Below, one piece after another: positions 26,369-35,129 of a stretch of 44,735 bases of DNA. Under the pieces are notes generated by a model. It was given only the letters and a program-made list of their open reading frames with translations, had not been told where the DNA came from and searched no databases. Numbering within the stretch: position 1 is the stretch's first letter; the number at the start of each line of letters is the position of its first letter. The position numbers and the translations under genes were made by a program. Source of the DNA: Viridibacillus sp050279675 (lineage in GTDB: Bacteria > Bacillota > Bacilli > Bacillales_A > Planococcaceae); the NCBI RefSeq assembly GCF_050279675.1, contig NZ_JBNNUK010000025.1, positions 1 through 44,735 on the forward strand. Reading direction: 5' to 3'.

Positions 26369-26701
26369 TTCCTTTATATATAAGAATCGTATTCTAAAAA
26401 TCTCAATAAACCCTCGATATACATTACATAATATTCCATATTATAATATAGAATGTAGCGATACGAAATTATTTTAAATATAACAAAAATTAAGCTGTGT
26501 ATTAGTAATCTTTTGTTTCGTTTTAGTCCTCAACTTGAATTTTCACATCCATTCGCTCCATAAAACTCACAAACCAAAGCCCCTTATTCCTTTCCATTTT
26601 TTAATATGTCCATGACAATTCACGTTATTGCTATACTGATTTAAGCAGTTCATGACATTATTTCAAGTATGTTTTCAAAAAAATAAAGAAGAGGGATTAG
26701 C
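26369..26701. other. intergenic region with a gene scrap
   Basis: The minus strand at about 26525-26590 reads NKGLWFVSFMERMDVKIQVE and then a stop: the tail of a lost gene. The rest is the divergent promoter region of the EamA and GntR genes. Twin CATGACA motifs at 26610 and 26651 could be regulator sites. Confidence 0.3.
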
Positions 26702-26989
26702 ATGCAGATTATTATTTCCAACAGTCCAAAGGAGCCGATTTATGAACAAATTACGAGTCAAGTTAAGTCGTCTATTTTAGCAGGTGAACTACAGGAGGGG
26801 GCAGCAATACCTTCTATGCGTAACCTCGCAAAGGATTTACAAATTAGTGTTATAACGACGAAACGTGCCTATGAAGAATTGGAGAAGGCGGGCTTTATCT
26901 ATTCCATTGTCGGGAAAGGTTCTTTTGTCGCAGAGCAAAATTTAGAGGCTATAAGAGAGAAGAAGCTAAAGGTCATTGAGGAGCAATAG
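26702..26989 (+). CDS. GntR-family (YtrA-type) regulator, C-terminally truncated
   Basis: This encodes 95 residues. The winged helix-turn-helix is complete (PIYEQITSQVKSSILAGELQ, then IPSMRNLAKDLQISVITTKR and AYEELEKAGFIYSIVGKGSF). YtrA-type proteins normally carry a further 25-35 residue helix for dimerisation. Here the frame stops right after IREKKLKVIEEQ. The break coincides with the end of a truncated GNAT gene on the opposite strand, so the gene was probably cut by a deletion or recombination. It is the only plus-strand gene inside the array. DNA binding may persist. Confidence 0.75.
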   Translation: MQIIISNSPKEPIYEQITSQVKSSILAGELQEGAAIPSMRNLAKDLQISVITTKRAYEELEKAGFIYSIVGKGSFVAEQNLEAIREKKLKVIEEQ

Positions 26990-27158
26990 TTGCTTTGTAT
27001 CTGTTGCTTCAAGAACGTACCACTTTCCCTTTTTATACTTATTGGAATCCTGGCACATATATATATTCATCATATGGCAGATTATCTCCCCAAACATCAT
27101 AGCCCATCTTATAAATTTCTATCATATCCTCTTTTGTTGCTTCCCTAATTTTTTTCAA
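26985..27158 (-). pseudogene. GNAT acetyltransferase, N-terminal fragment
   Basis: TTG at 27158 with GGAGAGG before it begins MKKIREATKEDMIEIYKMGY, a typical GNAT opening, then DVWGDNLPYDEYIYV. One base is lost there. The next frame continues CQDSNKYKKGKWYVLEATDT, up to the junction with the truncated GntR gene at about 26988. The catalytic half is missing. Confidence 0.65.
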
Positions 27159-27221
27159 AGTACCTCTCCTTGCTTTATACGGTTTATACATTCTTTTCGA
27201 CATTAAGGTTATCAAGACCTC

Positions 27222-27316
27222 TATTCTAATTGTGCTAAACGGCCCCTTTAATTGAATAAAAAAAAGCTGTCTGGACAGCTCGACGAATTTGTACTAAAGC
27301 ACCCGCTAGTTTAAGA
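27222..27316 (+). repeat. array element 4
   Basis: The left core is diverged (ATTGTGCTAAACGGCCCCTT), with hairpin AAGCTGTCTGGACAGCT and right core CACCCGCTAGTTTAAGAAG. The flank GACGCTTATTAAACAATCGC to its right is shared with element 23. Confidence 0.8.
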
Positions 27317-27386
27317 AGAACAGAGACGCTTATTAAACAATCGCGTCCGTTTGTAAAAACCTTCCGATTTTATTTTTTGGTCACAA

Positions 27387-27800
27387 TTAGAGCCCTTTTC
27401 TATAACCAAAAAACACGTATCCACTCAGACATAACTGAAGAACGCTCAAAACTAAAAACGGACCATTTACTATATATGATTCCTCTAAAATAATGCGCTG
27501 AAAAATCAAGCTAAACAAGAAAACTGCTCCCATAATGGCAGATACATACCACGAACTGTTATGCCTTTTTTTAAAACTAAACACCGCCGCTAGTATGTTA
27601 CCCAGTCCAAATATGATAATTGCAAGAACCCCAGGCATAACCCAACTATCAAAAGGGAGCCTGGATGCCCAACTATCAGGATATTCCTCAGCAAAGATTC
27701 CACTACTTGACATCACCATTTGGACTCCGAACCAAATTGCACCTGTCGCCAAAAACAAATCATAAATGCCCAACATTCTTGCTCTTATTGTTTGCTTCAT
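27387..27800 (-). CDS. four-segment membrane protein of unknown function
   Basis: From Met at 27800, chosen because GGGGGGTAAAAAAG precedes it, the protein has 137 residues: MKQTIRARMLGIYDLFLATG followed by about four membrane segments and a YRKGL tail. The open frame extends 49 codons further upstream into repeat-derived sequence and is not used. No named family. A single-gene unit between elements 4 and 5. Confidence 0.7.
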   Translation of the reverse strand: MKQTIRARMLGIYDLFLATGAIWFGVQMVMSSSGIFAEEYPDSWASRLPFDSWVMPGVLAIIIFGLGNILAAVFSFKKRHNSSWYVSAIMGAVFLFSLIFQRIILEESYIVNGPFLVLSVLQLCLSGYVFFGYRKGL

Positions 27801-27969
27801 CTTTTTTACCCCCCATAGTTTTCTTAAAAACCTCCTGCGATATTCAACAATCTGGACCCATTGTTGAACGCAAGTTAAATTAATCTGCCCCTTTACTTTA
27901 ATACGTTTCAAACATACTAAAGTTCCAATTTTATATAAATTTTCCATATAAAATTATCTAATATCCATT

Positions 27970-28070
27970 TTCTCTTATTGAACTAATCTGTCCCGTTAGT
28001 TCAATAAGAAAAAAAGAGCTGCCTAGGCAACTCAATGATCTTTAAGTAAAGCACCCGTTAGTTGAACAAT
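27970..28070 (+). repeat. array element 5, full
   Basis: Left palindrome TTATTGAACTAA / TTAGTTCAATAA around TCTGTCCCG, hairpin GAGCTGCCTAGGCAACTC, right core CACCCGTTAGTTGAACAAT. A decayed extra core (TTAATCTGCCCCTTTACTTT) lies at 27880-27902 with the flank TTCCAATTTTATATAAATTT, as beside element 3. Confidence 0.9.
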
Positions 28071-28109
28071 AGCTATCTTTTAAAGGCAATAAATTTATTA
28101 TTGTACTTC

Positions 28110-28562
28110 TTACACTATAAGCTTTAATATACCGTCTTTGTACTCAAATAAATAATCATTCTCTTTTTCTAACAGAACAGGTAAGTACTGAAATACCATT
28201 TCAGCAACCCCTAAGTTATTCGGGTTAATTATCCAATCTATTTGTTTCCAATCGAGAATCCCTTCTCTTGTTTTTTGTATGGGTTCATTCCCTAATGTCG
28301 CATCTACTTCGAATAAGTACACATATAACCCATCTTTTTCCCCATCACTTTTATTCCATGTAATTACACCTTTTGAGTAATATTTGTTTACTTGGATACC
28401 TGTTTCCTCAAACACTTCACGTATTGCACCTTCATCAGCTTTTTCTCCTGCTTCATATTTACCGCCTACCCCGTTCCACACACCCATAATTGGTGGCTTT
28501 TCACGATTCAGCATTAGGATTCGGTCATTACTTTTCAAAAAACATACATTATATTTAAACAC
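28110..28562 (-). CDS. NUDIX hydrolase (MutT-like)
   Basis: This encodes 150 residues starting at GTG with GGAGATGATGTC before it. The Nudix box is complete: G-x5-E-x7-REVFEETGI, within the segment at about residues 34-56 that binds the metal ions. It hydrolyses a nucleoside diphosphate linked to another group. Length and the start (VCFLKSNDRILMLNREKPPI) fit 8-oxo-dGTP-type enzymes, but the substrate cannot be fixed. Single-gene unit between elements 5 and 6. Confidence 0.88.
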   Translation of the reverse strand: MFKYNVCFLKSNDRILMLNREKPPIMGVWNGVGGKYEAGEKADEGAIREVFEETGIQVNKYYSKGVITWNKSDGEKDGLYVYLFEVDATLGNEPIQKTREGILDWKQIDWIINPNNLGVAEMVFQYLPVLLEKENDYLFEYKDGILKLIV

Positions 28563-28604
28563 GACATCATCTCCACAATTAAATTAATTCATTATACTTC
28601 AACT

Positions 28605-28700
28605 AATATTGAACTAATTGCCCCGTTAGTTCAATAAAGAAAAAAGAGCTGCATATGCAACTCAATGATCTTCAAGTAAAGCACTCCTTAGTTTAAGTAC
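28605..28700 (+). repeat. array element 6, full
   Basis: Left core ATTGAACTAATTGCCCCGTT, hairpin GAGCTGCATATGCAACTC, right core CACTCCTTAGTTTAAGTAC, followed by the TTCTTCACA flank seen at several copies. Confidence 0.88.
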
Positions 28701-28746
28701 AATTCTTCACACTCTCTCTTTCAAGGTAAGAAAAAAACTACCCTAT

Positions 28747-29778
28747 TTATTTTAAAAATGTATCGCACATCCATTCATAAAATTTTTCCTTCTCTTCAAA
28801 TTGTGGATAATGCGCTGATTGCTCAAAAGTAATAAATTCTTTTTTATTGGCTTCAATCATATCAAAATATTTTTTTGCTTCATTTGACGTAGTCATATAA
28901 TCATATTTACCCATAACAAAATAAACCGGTAATTCAAGTTTCGTTTCGTTAGTAGGTAATGAATTTTTTAATATGTCCTCTAACAAAAACTTCTGAGAAT
29001 AGGCCAACCCACGATTATAACGGATTAGATCTAATAAGTTATACTCACTACTGAGTAATATACCTAAGTTATCTCCATCGGGGTTATTAATGAGTCTGAC
29101 ACTTCCGCCATATTTCATAACATAATTCCGTGGGGTAAACATATCGCCATTTTTAATTTTTTCAGTTAACCCTTGTAAATATAAAACATCATCCGTATTG
29201 CCAGCTTTTTGAGCCTGCTTAATAACGTAGTTTAAACTTTCAATCTCGCTTTCTACTTGATTACTCATTTGTCCAATACCAATATATGCTTCATACTTCT
29301 CAGGAGCTTTATGGGCAGCCTGCGTGCCAATATATGTACCATAAGAATGACCAATTAGTATTACTTTTTCTTTGCCGAGCCGTTCTGATATATAATTCGT
29401 CAAAGCCAATAAGTCCTCCACCAGTAAGTCTGACGAAAGATTAGAATAGTCCTCAAAAAAATGATAGGATTTTCCACTTGCTCGCTGATCGTAATTAACA
29501 ACCGTAAATTTAGTTTCCAGTAAGTCTTGGTATTTTTCTGCATATGGTATTTCCGAGCATCCAGGTCCTCCATGGACAAAAATTATAACAGGATTATCCT
29601 TATCAGTGCCACGTATCATTATTCCATGATTACTTCCATTTATCTCTACTTGTTCTAATGCACTTATACTGTTATCACCTTTTATATGCGAAGTCCAAGT
29701 AGGGTAAAAAAGTGCTATGATTAGTCCTATTATAATAATGGCTCCGATATATTTTATTAGCTTCTTTATGGTTTTCAT
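28747..29778 (-). CDS. membrane-anchored alpha/beta hydrolase (proline iminopeptidase-like, S33)
   Basis: This encodes 343 residues with an N-terminal membrane segment (about 10-27). The alpha/beta hydrolase fold shows the oxyanion motif HGGPGCSE (about 69-76), the nucleophile elbow GHSYGTY (Ser near 144) and the late VMGKYDYMT acid and SAHYPQFE histidine. HGGPG is the signature of prolyl aminopeptidases and related hydrolases. It acts on a small peptide or ester outside or at the membrane. The substrate is unknown. Unit 3' end lies close to element 6. Confidence 0.87.
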   Translation of the reverse strand: MKTIKKLIKYIGAIIIIGLIIALFYPTWTSHIKGDNSISALEQVEINGSNHGIMIRGTDKDNPVIIFVHGGPGCSEIPYAEKYQDLLETKFTVVNYDQRASGKSYHFFEDYSNLSSDLLVEDLLALTNYISERLGKEKVILIGHSYGTYIGTQAAHKAPEKYEAYIGIGQMSNQVESEIESLNYVIKQAQKAGNTDDVLYLQGLTEKIKNGDMFTPRNYVMKYGGSVRLINNPDGDNLGILLSSEYNLLDLIRYNRGLAYSQKFLLEDILKNSLPTNETKLELPVYFVMGKYDYMTTSNEAKKYFDMIEANKKEFITFEQSAHYPQFEEKEKFYEWMCDTFLK

Positions 29779-30248
29779 CTGTTCTTCCCTTTCTTCTCAT
29801 TTTTTTGTAAGTTGAATTGTCGAATCTTTATTTACGTCTTCTCCAACTTCATCAAAAATACATACTGTATTGATTTGAGCATGCTTTTTGACATCTATTA
29901 TTAATTTTATTTCCAGACGTGTTGATTAATTGATTTTTACCATTACTATTAAAGTAGAAAGTTGATTTCCCTAACTAACATGCCTGTTTCATTTCATATT
30001 TCCACTCTACAGATGAAAGGTCATATACTGTAGTGTCAATAAGTCATTTATAAGTCATAACTATTTTGAAAAAATGACTAATTATGAAGATTGGCTATAA
30101 TCTAATAGGCGATCCACGTAAGATTTTTTGAATGGTGGACCTTATGAATTGCCCATGATGTAAACAAATTCAAAATAACATTCCAGTTCGTTGCAATTAA
30201 AAAAGAGTGAAGACAAAGTTAATTTGACTTTGTCCACACTCTCTTACT
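29779..30248. other. gene-free stretch upstream of the hydrolase
   Basis: No array element of normal quality lies here. CTAACTAACATGCCTGTTTC at about 29961-29980 is a faint core-like trace. A zinc-ribbon-like scrap (MNCP, stop, CKQIQNNIPVRC) appears on the plus strand near 30144. A terminator closes the region. Confidence 0.35.
30204..30244 (-). terminator. terminator of the two-component operon
   Basis: AGAGTG with ACAAAGT and ACTTTGT with CACTCT form a long stem around a short loop, A-run on the far side. It lies just after the response regulator stop on the minus strand. Confidence 0.75.
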
Positions 30249-30923
30249 TCAATATTTCTTATCTTCTATAAGACTCTCTTCCATTGCTTTCATAATAGCT
30301 GAGGATCTGTTTTTAACATTTAATTTCGAATAAATGTTAGAGACATAATTTTTCACAGTTCCTACTGAAAGAAACATCTTTTCTGAAATGTCTTTATTGG
30401 ATAATCTTTGAGTTAAACATTTTAATACTTTTAATTCTTGATTATTTAATTCATATGGGTTTTTCATAGAGTTATGGTCAAGTTGTTTCGAGTGTTCGTT
30501 TTTAGTTAATTGTATCTGACCAAACACCTCTTTTGCTAATTGTTGAGGAATGAGGGAACCTCCGTGATACACCATTTTAATTCCCTGAACCAAAAATTCA
30601 GGATCAACAGCCTTTAATATGTAACCCTCTGCACCAGCATTTAAGGCATTCAAAACGTGTGTAACATCTTGAAAAGTAGTAAGTATAATAATTTTTATAT
30701 TGGGCCATCGTTTTTTAATTTCTTCTGTCGCCTTTACACCATCCATCACCGGCATTTGAATATCCATTAGAAGAATATCAATATTTTCCCTTTCACATAA
30801 AGCAATGGCCTTCTCTCCATTTTCCGCAGTTCCAATAATCTCAATATCAGAAATGCTTTCAATTACAATTTTTAAGCTCTTTCTTAAAATCTCTTGATCT
30901 TCGACGATTGCCGCTTTTATCAT
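30249..30923 (-). CDS. NarL/LuxR-type response regulator
   Basis: From Met at 30923 the protein has 224 residues: MIKAAIVEDQEILRKSLKIV receiver start, phospho-acceptor Asp in ILLMDIQMPVMDG, switch Thr and Lys (LTTFQD, ILKAVDP), and a C-terminal LuxR helix-turn-helix (LTQRLSNKDISEKMFLSVGT then VKNYVSNIYSKL). The start is chosen because its ATG overlaps the kinase stop as ATGA and GGAAGTG lies before it. It is activated by the kinase upstream. Targets are not visible; no transporter adjoins. Confidence 0.92.
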   Translation of the reverse strand: MIKAAIVEDQEILRKSLKIVIESISDIEIIGTAENGEKAIALCERENIDILLMDIQMPVMDGVKATEEIKKRWPNIKIIILTTFQDVTHVLNALNAGAEGYILKAVDPEFLVQGIKMVYHGGSLIPQQLAKEVFGQIQLTKNEHSKQLDHNSMKNPYELNNQELKVLKCLTQRLSNKDISEKMFLSVGTVKNYVSNIYSKLNVKNRSSAIMKAMEESLIEDKKY

Positions 30924-32104
30924 GATAATGACACTTCCTTTGCCGTAGGTATGTGACACGTTATCCTCATACCAGCATTCAATTTCGAATAAAATTCCAC
31001 TGTACCTGCCAATGCCGATATTCGATCTTTCATTGAACGTAAGCCAAACCCTAAATGCAATTCACTAAAGCCCATTCCATTATCTTCAATAAGAACAATC
31101 AATTCTTCTTGATTAAACGAAATAGTTACATTAATAATGGTAGCCTGCCCATGTTTTTTCGCATTTGTAAGCCCTTCTTGTATACAACGAATAATGGCAA
31201 ACTTTATCCTTTCGCCTACTTTGGTCGCTTCTCCTTCGACAATCAGTTTTATATCCGTTGATGTATGTTTCATAAAATCAACAATCAATTCTTGCACAGA
31301 TTCAATAAGTGTTTGATGAGTCATGGGCGACATCTGGTGAATTGTCTTTCTCACATCATGCAATCCATCTCGTGCTAAATCCGAAATCTCTTTTATACTT
31401 TTTTCTGCTTCTATTTTATCTGCCCGATATAGAAAAGGAAGAGCATCTAAACTCGTTATGACTGATGTGAAAATATGGCCTACTGTATCATGCAAATCTT
31501 GTGAAACTCTATTTCGTTCTTCCTTAATCGTCAGTTCCTCAATCTTTTTTGAGTAATATTCCAAGTCCTCGTTTTTTTCCTCAATAGAAGCAATTAACGT
31601 TTTATTGGCGTTATTGACAATGGTCATTCTTCCTAAACATAACCCGATACCATAAAAAATAGTTGTATCAATGAAGCGAGCAAAGAAACCCTCATCAGCG
31701 AAGAGATCGCCGGCCAATGTGCCAGCAAAAAAAATAGAAATATATAAGAAAGGTCCTAACCAAATTAACGGCTTCACTTGACAAGCATAAGCTACAGTAA
31801 GCATAGGCCAGAATAGAAAACCGTAAGTCTCTGATATTTCATATTGGATCGATAGGTAAATAAACGCTGAACCCGTTAGCAATACCTCGGCAAATACATA
31901 CTTTGGGAATTTTATAAGCCCGGGCCTATAAAATAGGTGAGGTATTATGTATAAACTACTAGCCCACAAAAGTAAAATCCACTTGTTCAAACCTGTCGTA
32001 CCTATGAATATCAAGTAGCCAATATTCGTAATCCATATTGTACGAATGAGAAATAGAACATAGTCCAACCAATGCCATTTCCTTTGTTCCCTTACTGCAT
32101 TCAT
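30920..32104 (-). CDS. sensor histidine kinase, HisKA_3 (NarL-partner) type
   Basis: This encodes 394 residues. Six membrane segments occupy about 15-165, with very short loops, so it probably senses within the membrane like DesK or LiaS relatives. A coiled linker (about 170-200) leads to the HisKA_3 phosphorylation helix ERNRVSQDLHDTVGHIFTSV with its His. The HATPase domain has N-box QEGLTNAKKHGQA, G-box EDNGMGF and GFGLRSMKDRI. Coupled by overlap to the response regulator. This two-gene unit is larger than most in the array. Confidence 0.9.
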   Translation of the reverse strand: MNAVREQRKWHWLDYVLFLIRTIWITNIGYLIFIGTTGLNKWILLLWASSLYIIPHLFYRPGLIKFPKYVFAEVLLTGSAFIYLSIQYEISETYGFLFWPMLTVAYACQVKPLIWLGPFLYISIFFAGTLAGDLFADEGFFARFIDTTIFYGIGLCLGRMTIVNNANKTLIASIEEKNEDLEYYSKKIEELTIKEERNRVSQDLHDTVGHIFTSVITSLDALPFLYRADKIEAEKSIKEISDLARDGLHDVRKTIHQMSPMTHQTLIESVQELIVDFMKHTSTDIKLIVEGEATKVGERIKFAIIRCIQEGLTNAKKHGQATIINVTISFNQEELIVLIEDNGMGFSELHLGFGLRSMKDRISALAGTVEFYSKLNAGMRITCHIPTAKEVSLS

Positions 32105-32324
32105 ACTTTTATATCCCCCAACTTCCGCGTCTATACCATCATTCCTAAAATTACTTTGCCATTCTCGTTCGTATAATTGATTATGTTTAGTTTATCTTCA
32201 AGGGAGAAACTTGTATAGTTCTTCTTTAAAGCTTCCAGGCATAATAATGATATTTTCCCACCCAAAATGTAATCACTTCAATACTTTTTTGAGAGATTTA
32301 GCAATAATATCAATATTTCTATTA

Positions 32325-32451
32325 AAGCACCCTTTAGTTTAAGTACATTATTTCACAAACTTACTTTGAATTAATATGAACATTCTTTACAGGAATGCTG
32401 CCCCTTTAGTGAAATAAAAAAGAGCTGCCTAAACAGCTCAAAGATACTCTA
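32325..32451 (+). repeat. array element 7, composite
   Basis: It begins with a right-core type sequence (AAAGCACCCTTTAGTTTAAG, flank ATTTCACAAACTT), then about 30 bases, then TTACAGGAATGCTGCCCCTT in place of the normal left arm, and hairpin GAGCTGCCTAAACAGCTC. The final right core has decayed. The rest of 32105-32553 shows nothing else. Confidence 0.8.
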
Positions 32452-32553
32452 AACTCTATGCTACTTTTTGCACCTCCATTTCTTATTGTAATAATGTACC
32501 TCGATAGTTCTATAAGATATTGGAATAAGGTTCCATACTTATTGTTTGGCTAA

Positions 32554-33549
32554 CTAAGAAAATGAATCAGGGTAGCGAGCTAAAAATTGAATCATTTCAT
32601 CTGAAATTTCCCATTTAAATATTGCAGTCAGTGTTGGGTTTCTAAAAAATGAATTCACAGCATTATGATTAAATTCTGTATTGTAAGTTTCAAATTGTTC
32701 AGTAACATTTTTTGCTCTAAGGCGCTGAAGATCGACAGATTGAGAAAGTGATCCATTGGCAAAATCAAAATCAACCATTTTTATAGTTTTTCTCTCGGTA
32801 TTTCGGTTGGTATAAGCATGAACTTCCATTCGGTTAATATCATACACAAGACTAAAGACTGTATCCTCACGCTTTGCAGAGTTTAATACTTCGAAAGCAA
32901 AATCAATTACATCGACATGATTTGAATTTTCTTGCATTCTTTTCGAAACTGTTAATAGTCGTTGCATTGAGTTCTTCTGATATTCATCACAATCAGACCA
33001 ATTTGTTTTTCCACTCTCGATTTCTTTCAACGCTTCCTCATAAGGGGAATTTACCATTATAGGAATAACCAGGTCCCCTTTGTATAAGGTCATTTTTCCA
33101 TTTAAAAATTCTATTATTGCTCGATTTCCACTTCTATCTGCAATCAGATAGTGTAATTTAGAAGTACTCTGGTCAATCCGAATGGACGGGGCTGCTTCCA
33201 GGACTTCTTGAACTGTACTACATGTATCTAACAAATATTGAATCCATTGTAACTCGTTTATCGCAGGACGTACGTCAGAAGCAGGATATTCAGTTTGCCA
33301 AAGAGTGGTCTGTTCCACAACAAGACCTTTTTCATTAATACCGCCATTCGGATTTTCTTTTCCTATCTGTGAAACGGTCAAACTTCCAAAAGCAGAGACC
33401 CAAGAAGCTGGGTGAGTGGGTGGCATCATTAAAGCAGTCTTTCGAACACCACGTTGGTTTGTAAATAAATAAACCCCATCGTAGATCACATCTTGATTCT
33501 TACAAACAAAATAGTCACCGTTTTGTTTGATTTGAAAAGCTGTACTCAT
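32554..33549 (-). CDS. linear amide C-N hydrolase (penicillin V acylase/bile salt hydrolase family), nucleophile changed
   Basis: This encodes 331 residues. The family is recognised by the N-terminal FQIKQNGDYFVCKNQD, NPNGGINEKGLVVEQTT and the later STSKLHYLIADRSGN. These Ntn hydrolases free an N-terminal Cys after Met removal and cleave linear amides. Here the second residue is Ser (ATG AGT ACA GCT) where the family normally has Cys (TGT); one base change would explain it. Ser can serve as an Ntn nucleophile in other families, so activity is doubtful rather than excluded. Its start overlaps the preceding, stop-interrupted frame as ATGA. Confidence 0.85.
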   Translation of the reverse strand: MSTAFQIKQNGDYFVCKNQDVIYDGVYLFTNQRGVRKTALMMPPTHPASWVSAFGSLTVSQIGKENPNGGINEKGLVVEQTTLWQTEYPASDVRPAINELQWIQYLLDTCSTVQEVLEAAPSIRIDQSTSKLHYLIADRSGNRAIIEFLNGKMTLYKGDLVIPIMVNSPYEEALKEIESGKTNWSDCDEYQKNSMQRLLTVSKRMQENSNHVDVIDFAFEVLNSAKREDTVFSLVYDINRMEVHAYTNRNTERKTIKMVDFDFANGSLSQSVDLQRLRAKNVTEQFETYNTEFNHNAVNSFFRNPTLTAIFKWEISDEMIQFLARYPDSFS

Positions 33550-34046
33550 GTATTTTCCTCCTTCGAATTTAGTAATTGTTCAAGTAAGAAATAATTTCCG
33601 TTTTCCATTTGATCTAAAAAAGTTTCGCAAATTCTACAGGTTTGTTCCTTGTTTTGACTAACTATGGTATCAAACCTACTAATTAGGATATACTTTTCTT
33701 TTTCTGTTTGAAGAAAAACTAATTTTTCACGATACTCTTCAATTTCAACTTCGTTCTCACCTTCATCTAACTTTTGATTAAGGAAAAGAATTTGAATATC
33801 AATCTTCTTTTCTTGTGTTAGTTCTTGTAATTAATTTTTTTCATCGATTAATAAATTTGCCTCAATCTTAAAATACTCAGCTAAAGATTGTAGCCTCTCC
33901 TTAGGAACAGGACGACGCTTTTTAACCCAATCAGAAAATTGTTGTGGAGTAATCCCTGCAGCCCTACATACATTAACATACGAAACTTGATTGATTAGAG
34001 CCAAGTATTGTAAGACTGTTATTGATTCTTGAGAATTCATTTTCAT
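33546..34046 (-). pseudogene. HTH-domain regulator split by one in-frame stop
   Basis: From Met at 34046 (GAGGTGATTAAG before it) 71 residues form an XRE-like helix-turn-helix (VNVCRAAGITPQQFSDWVKK) and end at TAA 33833-33831. The same frame stays open for 94 more codons with no start codon or ribosome site: LQELTQEKKIDIQILFLNQK, a helical acidic region, CRICETFLDQM, to a TGA that overlaps the hydrolase start. A single TAT/TAC to TAA change would split one 166-residue protein this way. The HTH part alone may still be made. Confidence 0.65.
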
Positions 34047-34167
34047 CTTAATCACCTCATGACATAATATATGTCATTCATAACATCGACGTATATTATG
34101 TCAATTAGAATTTTGAATTTTTGAAATATTTTTGTTCCACTTTCTCAAAAAATTGAAATAAACCAGG

Positions 34168-34243
34168 TTATGAACTAACCTGCCTCGTTAGTTCAAAAAG
34201 AAAAAGGCTCTACTCCTTATTGAAGTAAAGCGCCCGTTAGTAA
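34168..34243 (+). repeat. array element 8, hairpin reduced
   Basis: Left core TATGAACTAACCTGCCTCGT, then AAAAAGGCTCTACTCC in place of the hairpin, then CTTATTGAAGTAAAGCGCCC and GTTAGTAAAAAATCAT. Its right half keeps TTATTGAAGTAAAG, making the kinship of left and right cores plain. Confidence 0.8.
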
Positions 34244-34247
34244 AAAA

Positions 34248-34658
34248 TCATTTGTTTATTAAAGTAAAATCTTCGCTATTTCCATTCCAATCTACTTTTA
34301 TTACTAACTCATCTTTTACAGTTGTAGATTGGCTATTCGAGACCGATAATTTATATATATATATGCCTTCTTTATTTAAAGATGCATCATTCTGACTAAA
34401 ATCAAATACTCCGTTATTTTTTGTTTCAACATAGTAACTAAAAGCTTCAATATCATGAATGCTATGCCCTTTGTAGTTTATCTGAATTTGATATGTTTCG
34501 TCTCCGTCAGTCTGATTAACAGTTACTTTAGAGGACCAATTTTCACCCTCTCCAACAAACATTAAATCATTCTCATTTGCTTGACATGCAAACAATAATA
34601 GGATTACCAAAAAAATAGTTGCTAAAGTTAATTTTTTGACAGAAATCACACCCCTCAA
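34248..34658 (-). CDS. small lipoprotein of unknown function
   Basis: This encodes about 136 residues. The signal peptide ends in a lipobox LLLFAC with Cys near residue 25, so the mature protein is lipid-anchored outside. It is followed by an immunoglobulin-like, strand-rich domain (KVTVNQTDGDETYQIQINYK). The start is uncertain: TTG at 34658 or GTG at 34649 with AGGGG almost touching it. Its stop lies seven bases from the right core of element 8. Confidence 0.72.
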   Translation of the reverse strand: MRGVISVKKLTLATIFLVILLLFACQANENDLMFVGEGENWSSKVTVNQTDGDETYQIQINYKGHSIHDIEAFSYYVETKNNGVFDFSQNDASLNKEGIYIYKLSVSNSQSTTVKDELVIKVDWNGNSEDFTLINK

Positions 34659-34690
34659 TCAATTAGTTTTATCACAACTTCCGTAATACC

Positions 34691-34782
34691 TTTATTCACT
34701 AAACTGCCCTTTAGTTGAATAAAAAAAGAGCCGTTTAGACAGCTCATAGAACTTCCACTCAAGCACCCGTTAGTTCATTAAG
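34691..34782 (+). repeat. array element 9
   Basis: Left core TTATTCACTAAACTGCCCTT, hairpin GAGCCGTTTAGACAGCTC, right core CACCCGTTAGTTCATTAAG. Confidence 0.88.
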
Positions 34783-34800
34783 AATTCGGTTAGAATAAAT

Positions 34801-34962
34801 TCAGTTATCTTTTCTGCGAAGCATCTTTATAATAAGTGCGAAAATAACTATACCAGTTAAAGAACCCACAGCGTATGACCAAGAAAAGTAATCAAAGATA
34901 AAGTAAATTATTAACATACTAACAAAATATCCTGCTGAAAAACCTATTAAATATTTTATCAA
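34801..34962 (-). CDS. 53-residue two-segment membrane protein
   Basis: TTG at 34962 has AGAGGGAAG nine bases upstream; a GTG two codons earlier is possible but too close to that site. The translation starts MIKYLIGFSAGYFVSMLIIY with two membrane segments and a basic KMLRRKDN tail. It forms its own array unit between elements 9 and 10, which supports it as a real gene. No family recognised. Confidence 0.6.
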   Translation of the reverse strand: MIKYLIGFSAGYFVSMLIIYFIFDYFSWSYAVGSLTGIVIFALIIKMLRRKDN

Positions 34963-35018
34963 TTTCACTTCCCTCTTCTCTCAAAATATTACATATACTT
35001 TATCATAAAACATGTGTT

Positions 35019-35114
35019 TCTTGTTCAACTTTCCTGCCCCTTTAGTTCAATAAGAAAAAAAGAGCTGCAGATGCAACTCAATGATCTTCAAGTAAAGCAC
35101 CCGTTAGTCTAAGT
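35019..35114 (+). repeat. array element 10, full
   Basis: Left core TTGTTCAACTTTCCTGCCCC then TTTAGTTCAATAAG, hairpin GAGCTGCAGATGCAACTC, right core CACCCGTTAGTCTAAGTATG with the TTCTTCACAAAC flank. Confidence 0.9.
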
Positions 35115-35129
35115 ATGATTCTTCACAAA

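Noticed and set aside
30060..30110. Promoter from TTGAAA and TATAAT near 30.06-30.1 kb
   Set aside because: Spacing is about 24 bases, too long, and no plus-strand gene follows.
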